DNA from: Candidatus Zixiibacteriota bacterium
GTDB lineage: Bacteria; Zixibacteria; MSB-5A5; SM1-73
Assembly: GCA_029933635.1 (NCBI GenBank)
Contig: JAOZNS010000032.1
Location: forward strand, 1 to 5,504
DNA length: 5,504 nt
Direction of reading: 5' to 3'
The notes beneath the pieces are model-generated. The model ran no database searches. It had not been told where the DNA came from and was given only the letters and a program-made list of their open reading frames with translations. A program made the position numbers and the translations under genes. Of the stretch, positions 1-5,281 are shown piece after piece. Numbering within the stretch: the stretch's first letter is position 1; every line of letters starts with the position of its first letter.

Positions 1-492
1 CGCCACCTTGGCCTGCTTTAAAGTTCCGGAGAAACAGTGAAGCACCCCTCCGACAGTAAAAGCTTCGGTTTCTTTCAGGATAGCAAGCGCCTGATCCCAG
101 GCTTCCCTCACATGCACCACTATGGGAAGTCCAAGCTTTTTGGCCAAGGAAATCTGTTTTTTGAATGCGACGATTTGATCCTCTGGAGGGGAGAGATTTC
201 TATAAAAATCCAAGCCGATCTCACCAATTGCTACCGCCTTCTTGTGAGAAGCCAGCTCTTCAATCTGCTGCAGAGAGTGCTCCGTTAAATCTTTGGCCTC
301 ATGGGGATGAAATCCCACCGCGGCATAAATCTGGTGATATTCTTCCGTTAGCCTGACCGAATTCTGGCTGGATTTCAGGTCATAGCCCACATTGATTATC
401 TTCTCCACCCCAAAGGAGAGGGCCTGGTTTATCACCTTTGATCTATCCTTTTCAAACTGTTTAAGATCTAAGTGAGCATGCGTATCTATCAT
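1..492 (-). CDS. tatD: TatD-family metal-dependent deoxyribonuclease, partial (C-terminus beyond the window)
   Basis: This is the first 164 codons of a TatD-type hydrolase. The family folds as a TIM barrel with divalent metals and acts in the cytoplasm as a DNase, with 3'-5' exonuclease activity shown for some members. Visible signatures are the N-terminal MIDTHAHLD motif with metal ligands H5 and H7, the AVGFHPHEA segment (residues 58-66), GEIGLDFY with the metal-binding E91 (90-97), PIVVHVRE with H127 (123-130) and GVLHCFSG with H152 (149-156). Members are usually about 255-260 residues, so roughly 95 C-terminal residues, including the last conserved Asp, lie to the left of position 1. The ATG at 492-490 is chosen because the family motif begins at it and a GAGG ribosome binding site lies five bases upstream. 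It is the last gene of the minus-strand cluster here, 186 bp after metG, the same neighbour as in Bacillus (metS-yabD). The family call is secure; the exact substrate is not determined by sequence. Confidence 0.95.
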   Translation of the reverse strand, partial: MIDTHAHLDLKQFEKDRSKVINQALSFGVEKIINVGYDLKSSQNSVRLTEEYHQIYAAVGFHPHEAKDLTEHSLQQIEELASHKKAVAIGEIGLDFYRNLSPPEDQIVAFKKQISLAKKLGLPIVVHVREAWDQALAILKETEAFTVGGVLHCFSGTLKQAKVA

Positions 493-678
493 GGGAACCT
501 CATGAAAATAAAGATGAGTCCCTCGATAGAGGTTTGATTTTATTCTTTAGTTTTCTTTGATGAAGAGATATACAGAGCAAAATCCTGAAGCTTCCAAGGC
601 AGAAACAATCTAAATCACAGAAGATATAAGTTGATTTCGTGTGAACTAAAGGACTACGATTTACCTGAAATTTTTGCT

Positions 679-2604
679 TCAGCTCACCTCCGAACCACCT
701 TTCACATCTTTATCCACGCAGACCAAGCTCAAGGTCTTCCCATCTTTAGCGGCCAGAAGCATCCCCTTGGATTCTATCCCTCTTATCTTCGCCGGTTTCA
801 GGTTAGTCACCACCACTATCCTTTTACCCACCATCTCCTCCGGGGAGTATTGCCCTGCGATTCCTGCGACGATCTCTCTTTGTTCTGCACCTAGGTCTAT
901 CTTAAGCTTCAAAAGCTTATCTGCGCCCTTCACCTTCTCCGCCTCCTTCACCTCTGCCACCCTTAAGTCGATTTTGGAGAATTCCTCAAACGATATTTCC
1001 ATCTCACTCTTCTGCTCCACAATTGCCTCCTTAACCCTTTTCGTCTGGACTTTCTTTTCCATTCTTGGGAAAAGAGACTCCAGCGTCCCCACCTTGGTTC
1101 CAGGTTTGAGCCCGCCCCATTTTTTGGCTTTATCCAATGTTGGGCTTAACTCATCATCAGGAAGACCCAAAAGCTGGCGAATTCTTTTACATTTTTGTGG
1201 AAGCACCGGATAGAAAAGTGCGCTGATGATTCTCAGGGTTTCGCAACTAACATATAAAACGGTCTTTAGCCTCTCTTTTTTGTTCTGCTTAGCCAGGACC
1301 CAGGGAGCCTGGTTTTCTATATATTTATTGGTGCTTCTCACCAGTTTCATGATCTGATCAATTGCCTGATTTAAATTTATCTCTTGGATAAATCGCCATA
1401 CCCTCTCTGCACATTCTGTGGCTTCTTTTTTTAGCTCTTCATCCGACCGCTCATACGTGGAGGGACCACTGATTTGCCCCCCGCAAAAGCTCTCAACCAT
1501 CTTCAGGGTTCTGCTGACTAAATTCCCCAAATCATTGGCCAGATCCGAATTGTATTTTTCCACCAATCTTTCCACCTGAATATCTCCATCTTGACCAAAG
1601 GGAAACTGGGTTAGAAGGAGATAACGCGTGGCATCGGCGCCATATTGATCCACCAGATATTCCGGGTCAACTATGTTCCCCAAGGTTTTACTCATCTTCT
1701 GGCCATCCACGGTGAAAAAGCCGTGAAGAAAGATCTGATCAGGGTGCCTTTCTCCTAACGCCAAAAGCATGGCTGGCCAGAACACGGCATGGAACTTCAA
1801 AATGTCCTTCCCTATTAAGTGAACCACCTCTGCCCCATTCCACCATTTATTAAACTGGTTCAAATCATCGCCATACCCTATTGCGGAGATGTAGTTAAAT
1901 AGAGCATCCACCCACACATAAGCGTTCTGTGTGGGATCGAAGGGAAGCGGAATCCCCCAGCTCACCTTTTCTCTGGAGATGGAGAAATCATCCAATCCCT
2001 GCTTGAAAAGTCCCAAAGTCTCCTTTTTTCTCTCCTCCGGCGAGATCTTAAGCTTATCAGTCAGGATCAGCTCCTCTATCTGTTTAAGATAGGAGGTGAG
2101 CCTGAAAAAGTAATTTTTTTCAGTAACCCTTCTTGGCTTCTCCAGATGGTCCGGACAAAGTCCATTAACCAGCTCCTTATCGGTAATAAATTTTTCACAC
2201 CCCACACAGTAAAGTCCGCTGTACTCTCCCGGATAAATAACCTTCTCCCCCCGCTTGGTGGTGGCACGGTAAAGTATGGAAAGAACTTTTTCAACCGTCT
2301 TTTGATGTCGTGCATCCGTGGTGCGGATAAAGTAGTCATAGGATATATTTAAACTCTTCCAGGTTTCCTTAAAATAGTGGGCATTCATATCGCATAACTC
2401 TTGAGGGGTTTTTCCCAACCTCTTGGCTGTCTCCTCGGTTTTGGAGCCGTGTTCGTCCGTGCCGGTCAGAAAAAAGGTCTCCTCCCCTGCTGCTCGATGA
2501 AAACGCGCCAAAACATCTGCAGCGATGGTGCAATAGGCCTGACCGATATGTGGTTTATCGTTAACATAGTAGATGGGAGTGGTTACCATGAATCTTTTGG
2601 TCAA
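679..2604 (-). CDS. metG: Methionyl-tRNA synthetase with C-terminal tRNA-binding domain
   Basis: A 641-residue class I aminoacyl-tRNA synthetase that charges tRNA-Met with methionine in an ATP-dependent reaction in the cytoplasm. The catalytic Rossmann domain starts with TTPIYYVNDKPHIGQAY, with the HIGH-type motif as HIGQ (19-22), then GTDEHG (48-53). The inserted zinc knuckle has ligands C133, C136, C150 and H153, the Cys3-His form with one metal. WVDALFNY (231-238) belongs to the methionine pocket, and the KMSKS loop reads KMSKT (303-307). The helical anticodon domain shows N357, N361, R365 and W435, which match the known anticodon-recognition residues. From about 539 to the end is an EMAPII/Trbp111-like OB-fold (DLRVAEV, then NLKPAKIRGIESKGMLLAA), which in homologues promotes dimerisation and tRNA binding. 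Length is normal for the dimeric type. The start is TTG at 2604: AAGGAGG sits five bases before it, whereas the next in-frame ATG (2589-2587, codon 6) is too far from that site. The gene follows ricT after 207 bp and precedes tatD. Confidence 0.98.
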   Translation of the reverse strand: MTKRFMVTTPIYYVNDKPHIGQAYCTIAADVLARFHRAAGEETFFLTGTDEHGSKTEETAKRLGKTPQELCDMNAHYFKETWKSLNISYDYFIRTTDARHQKTVEKVLSILYRATTKRGEKVIYPGEYSGLYCVGCEKFITDKELVNGLCPDHLEKPRRVTEKNYFFRLTSYLKQIEELILTDKLKISPEERKKETLGLFKQGLDDFSISREKVSWGIPLPFDPTQNAYVWVDALFNYISAIGYGDDLNQFNKWWNGAEVVHLIGKDILKFHAVFWPAMLLALGERHPDQIFLHGFFTVDGQKMSKTLGNIVDPEYLVDQYGADATRYLLLTQFPFGQDGDIQVERLVEKYNSDLANDLGNLVSRTLKMVESFCGGQISGPSTYERSDEELKKEATECAERVWRFIQEINLNQAIDQIMKLVRSTNKYIENQAPWVLAKQNKKERLKTVLYVSCETLRIISALFYPVLPQKCKRIRQLLGLPDDELSPTLDKAKKWGGLKPGTKVGTLESLFPRMEKKVQTKRVKEAIVEQKSEMEISFEEFSKIDLRVAEVKEAEKVKGADKLLKLKIDLGAEQREIVAGIAGQYSPEEMVGKRIVVVTNLKPAKIRGIESKGMLLAAKDGKTLSLVCVDKDVKGGSEVS

Positions 2605-2610
2605 TTTATC

Positions 2611-2617
2611 CTCCTTG
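2611..2617 (-). promoter_or_regulatory. metG ribosome binding site that decides a TTG start
   Basis: Read on the minus strand, AAGGAGG is followed by GATAAA-type spacing and then TTG ACC AAA AGA TTC ATG. The perfect Shine-Dalgarno site lies at normal distance (about 5-6 bases) from the TTG and about 20 bases from the first ATG, so TTG is the better initiation codon. Confidence 0.8.
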
Positions 2618-2627
2618 TCTCAAAACC

Positions 2628-2660
2628 AAAAAAGTCCAGCAAAAGATCTTTAAATCGGAC
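2628..2660 (-). terminator. Possible attenuator: short stem followed by T6 in the metG leader
   Basis: On the minus strand GTCC (2660-2657) can pair with GGAC (2637-2634), with a possible extra G-C across a one-base bulge and an inner AAA-GATC-TTT mini-stem. Six T residues follow at 2633-2628. The layout resembles a weak intrinsic terminator placed 11 bases before the metG Shine-Dalgarno site, which would be an attenuator position. The stem is short and the large loop is AT-rich, so the call is tentative. Confidence 0.25.
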
Positions 2661-2683
2661 GCCCTCTTGTCTCTCAGGTGGAA

Positions 2684-2709
2684 GCATCGGGACTTCAAAA
2701 TCCCGATGC
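2684..2709 (-). repeat. Perfect 9-bp hairpin in the ricT-metG spacer
   Basis: GCATCGGGA (2684-2692) and TCCCGATGC (2701-2709) are exact inverted repeats around an eight-base loop, giving a stem with six G-C pairs. Neither strand has a T-run directly after it, so it is not a standard intrinsic terminator. On the minus strand it follows a TATAAT hexamer (2721-2716) by six bases, so if that hexamer is a -10 element the hairpin would sit at the very 5' end of a metG transcript. Otherwise it could mark RNA processing between ricT and metG, or stabilise an mRNA end. Confidence 0.7.
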
Positions 2710-2715
2710 AACAGC

Positions 2716-2721
2716 ATTATA
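2716..2721 (-). promoter_or_regulatory. Candidate -10 hexamer (TATAAT) for an internal metG promoter
   Basis: The minus strand reads GTAGATATAATGCTG, an exact TATAAT consensus. I find no good -35 hexamer 16-18 bases upstream and no TGn extension, so this may be chance in AT-rich DNA. A start about seven bases downstream would leave a leader of roughly 105 bases before the metG TTG. Confidence 0.2.
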
Positions 2722-2761
2722 TCTACAATGTTCAAATTGAGTAGGGTGGAACAACTTTTTG

Positions 2762-2798
2762 ATCCTAATTATGGGTTATCACCTAGGATTCGAATCCT
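2762..2798. repeat. Palindrome AGGATTCGAATCCT and overlapping inverted repeat after ricT
   Basis: Positions 2785-2798 form a perfect 14-bp palindrome, AGGATTCGAATCCT. A further ATCCTA at 2762-2767 is complementary to TAGGAT at 2784-2789, so the RNA could form either a 6-bp stem with a 16-base loop or the palindrome, but not both. It begins only 13 bp beyond the ricT stop codon. No T-run follows on the minus strand, so termination is not supported. A role in 3'-end stability or protein binding is possible, but nothing identifies it. Confidence 0.5.
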
Positions 2799-2811
2799 TT
2801 GGGGTTGCCAT

Positions 2812-3633
2812 CTAAGGAAGGCGCCTTGCTTTTTGCTTCTCCATCTTTCTGAGCTGGGTTAAAGTGATCTTTTCCTCCTCTCCGGTTTCGTGTTTAACCA
2901 CGATATACTCTCTGAAAATGTTGATTTTTTCCACCACACCTTCCCCTTTTTGTGTCTGAATTTTTTCTCCCACCTTGGGATATAGAGGAAGACATTTCGC
3001 ATAAAGATCTCTTTCATATCTCAAACAACAGAGAAGTCTGCCACAGTTTCCCGATATCTTTGCTGGATTCAAAGGCAGGTTTTGCTCCCGGGCTAGTTGA
3101 GTGGAAATGGGCTCAAACTCCTGAATGAAGGTAGCACAGCATAGTGGCAGCCCACACACACCGTAACCTCCGATCCTTTTTGCCTCATCCCGCACCCCGA
3201 TCTGTCTCAGTTCGATTCGGGTCTTATAGGTGGAGGCCAGCTCCTTTACCAGCTCACGGAAATCCACCCTCTTTTCTGCGGTGAAGAAGAATGTAATCTT
3301 GTTGTTGTCAAACCGAAGCTCCGCATCCACCAGCTTCATCTGCAGGTTTCTCTCAGCGGCCATCCTTTCACATTCTCTCAGACATTCCTTCTCTTTCTCA
3401 CGATTAGTGGCAAGTCGATCTAAATCTTCCTCAGTGGCCACACGCAATATCTTCTGTGGCTTTTTCTCCAACTTTACCATCTCTTGGGGGATCTTTTTGA
3501 TCACCCTCCCCATATCTTCCCCCCTCTCAGCCTGAACGACCACGTAATCGTTGATCCGTATGCTCAAACAGTCTGGATTGGTGAAATATTCCTTGCGTGA
3601 TCCCTTAAACTCCACCAGATAAATCTCAGCCAC
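2812..3633 (-). CDS. ricT: PSP1-domain protein RicT (YaaT)
   Basis: A 273-residue protein, full length for the family (about 275 in Bacillus). In Bacillus, RicT joins RicA (YmcA) and RicF (YlbF) in an iron-sulfur complex that works with RNase Y in mRNA maturation and influences sporulation, competence and biofilm formation. The PSP1 domain fills the N-terminal and central part, starting AEIYLVEFKG and containing DYVVVQAERGEDMGRV (29-44). The hallmark cysteine region follows: GGYGVCGLPLCC (155-166) and KISGNCGRLLCCLRYE (192-207), with C160, C165, C166, C197, C202 and C203 all kept, as expected for a cluster-binding protein. Residues about 218-258 look like a small beta-barrel (VGEKIQTQKGEGVV), and the tail is basic. 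The start is GTG at 3633, with AAAGGAG six bases upstream; the frame has no better start before an upstream stop. The gene lies 80 bp after holB, the conserved holB-yaaT pairing. RicA and RicF partners are not in the window, so a role in RNA processing is inferred from the family. Confidence 0.95.
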   Translation of the reverse strand: MAEIYLVEFKGSRKEYFTNPDCLSIRINDYVVVQAERGEDMGRVIKKIPQEMVKLEKKPQKILRVATEEDLDRLATNREKEKECLRECERMAAERNLQMKLVDAELRFDNNKITFFFTAEKRVDFRELVKELASTYKTRIELRQIGVRDEAKRIGGYGVCGLPLCCATFIQEFEPISTQLAREQNLPLNPAKISGNCGRLLCCLRYERDLYAKCLPLYPKVGEKIQTQKGEGVVEKINIFREYIVVKHETGEEEKITLTQLRKMEKQKARRLP

Positions 3634-3637
3634 GTTT

Positions 3638-3644
3638 TGCTCCT
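3638..3644 (-). promoter_or_regulatory. ricT ribosome binding site that decides a GTG start
   Basis: The minus strand reads AAAGGAGCAAAACGTGGCT. The AAAGGAG site lies six bases before GTG, and translation from it gives the conserved AEIYLVEFKG N-terminus. Confidence 0.75.
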
Positions 3645-3713
3645 TTGGTTCTAATGGTCGGTTTCTTAGGATCCAGATGAAAAGACCTGTTTTCTAATAT
3701 CCTTCTTTTTCCT

Positions 3714-4823
3714 TCATATCAGACAAAGCTCATCCCTTTTTGCGAGAGCCCTTAGCTGTAAACATAGATTCAGAAGCCCCAGCTTCTGGCTGGCGTTTCT
3801 TATCTGACAATTTAATCTGACCTGCTCGATCACCTGAAGAGCATGTTCAACTTTATTTTGACGCTGAAACTTTTCTGATAGTTTGAGCACATGATCTCTC
3901 ATATCTGAGTTGATCAACTTATTGCTAAAGCCCTCTTGAGTCATATATATATCTCTGAGAAGGGAACCAAAGATTTCGAACATCTCCAAGATAGAATTCC
4001 TGTCCCATCTCTCCAATACCTGATTCACCATCTGGATGATCTGGCTGGTCTTCCCTTCGGTTGCCATCCCCAGAAGATTTAAAGCATCTTGGCGAAGAAC
4101 CTCTTTTTCCTGTTGCAAAAAATCTAAAGCCTTCCCATAGCTCCCATTTGAGATGTTAGCATAAAAAGAGGCTTTTTCTTCTTTCAGGTGATGGTCCTGC
4201 ATAAGCTTTTCTTCGATGATACTTGAAGGTATTTTCCCGAACCTTATCTGCTGACATCGGGAAATCACAGTGGGCAAAAGCTTATTGGGATTATGGGCGG
4301 TCAGTATCAGGTTTGCATCTTGGGGTGGCTCCTCCAAAATTTTCAGAAGCGAATTGGCTGAGGAGATATGCATGTTCTCAGCCTCTGCTATAATTATCAC
4401 CTTTCTTTTTCCTTCAAACGGCTTTAAGCAAATTTCCCTCTGCATCGCTCGAATTTGTTCCACCGGTATGTTGACGTTCCTTTCAAATCTAACTATGGTA
4501 TAGGGATTCGCCATCTTGAGCTTCTTAAATCTTTCTATCTCCTTTTGATTTGTCTCTTCGGATCTGGCAGAAGGAATCGGAAAAATAACCTTCACATCGG
4601 GATGAATCATCTTATCGATCTTCTGGCAGGAGGAACAGACGTCGCATGCCTCCTTTTGATCCCTCTCACAGTTGATTGCCTTAGCCAGCTCCAGAGCCAT
4701 AGCCCACTTGCCGGTTCCCTGGTCTCCGTAAAAAAGATAGGAGGAGGCTAAAAGATTTTTTCTTAATGCCCCTGAAAGTATTTTCTTAACTACCTTCTGG
4801 TCTAAAACCTGATTGAAGGCCAT
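3714..4823 (-). CDS. holB: DNA polymerase III delta-prime subunit (clamp loader)
   Basis: A 369-residue AAA+ protein of the clamp-loader complex, which opens the beta sliding clamp and places it on primed DNA. Order of parts: an N-terminal AAA+ domain (about 1-200) opening with the usual ASSYLFYGDQGTGK; the clamp-loader zinc module C52, C60, C63, C66 followed by HPDV (74-77); a core with NSLLKILEEPP (157-167) and LILTAHNP (172-179); and the SRC motif S188-R189-C190, whose arginine serves as the trans-acting finger. Helical and collar domains fill the rest. The P-loop is GDQGTGKW (33-40), with Trp where Ser/Thr normally binds Mg, and the Walker B strand reads VIIIAEAEN (142-150) without the usual Asp. 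Both suggest a non-ATPase delta-prime rather than DnaX. Residues about 78-113 form an extra segment (FPIPSARSEE, a charged helix, ANPYTIV) between the zinc module and the next strand. The ATG start fits the family N-terminus but has only a weak ribosome binding site. tmk, often upstream in other bacteria, is absent here. Confidence 0.95.
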   Translation of the reverse strand: MAFNQVLDQKVVKKILSGALRKNLLASSYLFYGDQGTGKWAMALELAKAINCERDQKEACDVCSSCQKIDKMIHPDVKVIFPIPSARSEETNQKEIERFKKLKMANPYTIVRFERNVNIPVEQIRAMQREICLKPFEGKRKVIIIAEAENMHISSANSLLKILEEPPQDANLILTAHNPNKLLPTVISRCQQIRFGKIPSSIIEEKLMQDHHLKEEKASFYANISNGSYGKALDFLQQEKEVLRQDALNLLGMATEGKTSQIIQMVNQVLERWDRNSILEMFEIFGSLLRDIYMTQEGFSNKLINSDMRDHVLKLSEKFQRQNKVEHALQVIEQVRLNCQIRNASQKLGLLNLCLQLRALAKRDELCLI

Positions 4824-4852
4824 TATCTAAACCATTCCAAGGAATCTATGGG

Positions 4853-4881
4853 GTTATCTTTCTCTCATGATTTCAAAACAA
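4853..4881 (-). promoter_or_regulatory. Candidate holB promoter (weak)
   Basis: On the minus strand TTGTTT (4881-4876) and GATAAC (4858-4853) are separated by 17 bases, giving sigma-70-like spacing and a leader of about 20-25 bases before the holB ATG. Each hexamer matches consensus only partly. It is the best-spaced pair I saw near the gene, but the AT-rich context makes chance matches likely. Confidence 0.2.
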
Positions 4882-4968
4882 GGACTAAGGCTTAAGAAAC
4901 ATCCATCTTTATTTACCGATTCGACCATTTGAAGCTTTACAGCTTGTTTTCCTTTCTTATCGTCTTTA

Positions 4969-5015
4969 TTCCGTTGTGATATTTCCGTTGGTCCGATTTT
5001 TTATTTCAGTCCGAT
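4969..5015. repeat. Paired direct repeats upstream of holB (TTCCGTTG x2, GTCCGAT x2)
   Basis: On the plus strand TTCCGTTG occurs at 4969-4976 and 4983-4990 (14-bp period), and GTCCGAT at 4991-4997 and 5009-5015 (18-bp period). All four share a TCCG core within 44 bp. They lie about 145-190 bp before the holB start, a plausible place for a regulator site, but there is no known binding motif I can match. Confidence 0.45.
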
Positions 5016-5058
5016 CCACACCTCCAAATCAACCTTGATAAACAAATATACAAAGTTA

Positions 5059-5085
5059 TGAAGAAAAAGCTAACAAAATTAGCTT
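5059..5085 (-). terminator. Terminator-like hairpin, minus strand
   Basis: AAGCTAA (5067-5073) and TTAGCTT (5079-5085) are exact inverted repeats around a five-base loop. Read on the minus strand the stem ends in TTAGCTT and runs on into TTTCTTC, giving a T-rich tail. This could end a minus-strand transcript entering from beyond the right edge, isolating holB from it. The stem has only two G-C pairs, so termination would be weak. A 10-bp palindrome, GAGAGCTCTC, lies next to it at 5088-5097. Confidence 0.35.
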
Positions 5086-5107
5086 AAGAGAGCTCTCCTT
5101 ATGATAA

Positions 5108-5281
5108 ATTTGTAATGAGCGAATATATATCGGATATACTGAGACTTTATTTATGATACCTGTAATTGGAAGGGTTCATCTTGCAATCATGCTGGACTGG
5201 TATCCCAGGAAGATCGTTGGCTGGGACATATCCTTAAGGTTGCTTAAGGGGATACTTAAGAGAGGATATGGGTCGGTCTGA
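5108..5281 (+). pseudogene. Remnant of an IS3-type (rve/DDE) transposase
   Basis: The plus-strand frame between stops at 5105 and 5279 encodes a short peptide with LAIMLDWYPRKIVGWDIS (5180-5233), which closely follows the conserved strand of IS3-family OrfB integrase cores (typically L-A-x-x-L-D-x-Y-S-R-K-I-V-G-W). Just before it, YTETLFM (5135-5155) aligns with the TDITYIP motif that carries the first catalytic Asp, here replaced by Glu (5141-5143). No start codon with a ribosome binding site, no N-terminal part and no intact DDE triad is present, and a TGA ends the frame soon after the motif. It is therefore a dead fragment. The IS3 assignment is from motif memory; IS481 or another rve family is possible. 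Confidence 0.5.

Larger units (their letters stand above)
4824..5107. other. Non-coding AT-rich region upstream of holB
   Basis: I recognise no gene here on either strand. The stretch presumably holds the holB promoter. It contains two pairs of short direct repeats at 4969-5015, a weak AAGCT-TTAC-AGCTT hairpin at 4932-4945, and a terminator-like hairpin at 5067-5085. The longest minus-strand open stretch close to holB (about 48 codons ending in TAA at 4856-4854) has no start codon near its beginning and no recognisable similarity. Confidence 0.6.

Noticed and set aside
674..1213. 179-codon plus-strand open frame
   Set aside because: It lies wholly antisense within metG, whose motifs and family match are unambiguous, and its Ser/Leu/Pro-rich translation is typical of an antisense shadow.
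2743..2752. AGGGTGGAAC, resembling the conserved T-box leader sequence, close to metG
   Set aside because: It is on the plus strand, opposite to metG, lacks the following CCGCG, and no specifier stem or matching terminator is present on that strand.
2785..2798. Possible tRNA T-arm (TTCGAAT loop)
   Set aside because: The base pair closing the loop would be A-C, the flanking stem does not pair, and no acceptor or anticodon arm can be drawn on either strand; it is explained by a simple palindrome.
2401..2862. 153-codon plus-strand open frame across the metG start and the spacer
   Set aside because: It is antisense to the conserved metG N-terminus and the end of ricT, with no family motif of its own.
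4932..4950. AAGCT-TTAC-AGCTT hairpin followed by GTTTT on the plus strand, as a terminator
   Set aside because: No plus-strand gene lies upstream for it to terminate, and the stem is only five base pairs with two G-C pairs.
4854..5000. Minus-strand open stretch of about 48 codons ending just before holB
   Set aside because: It has no start codon near its beginning, follows an in-frame stop, and shows no similarity I recognise; the composition fits chance in a spacer.
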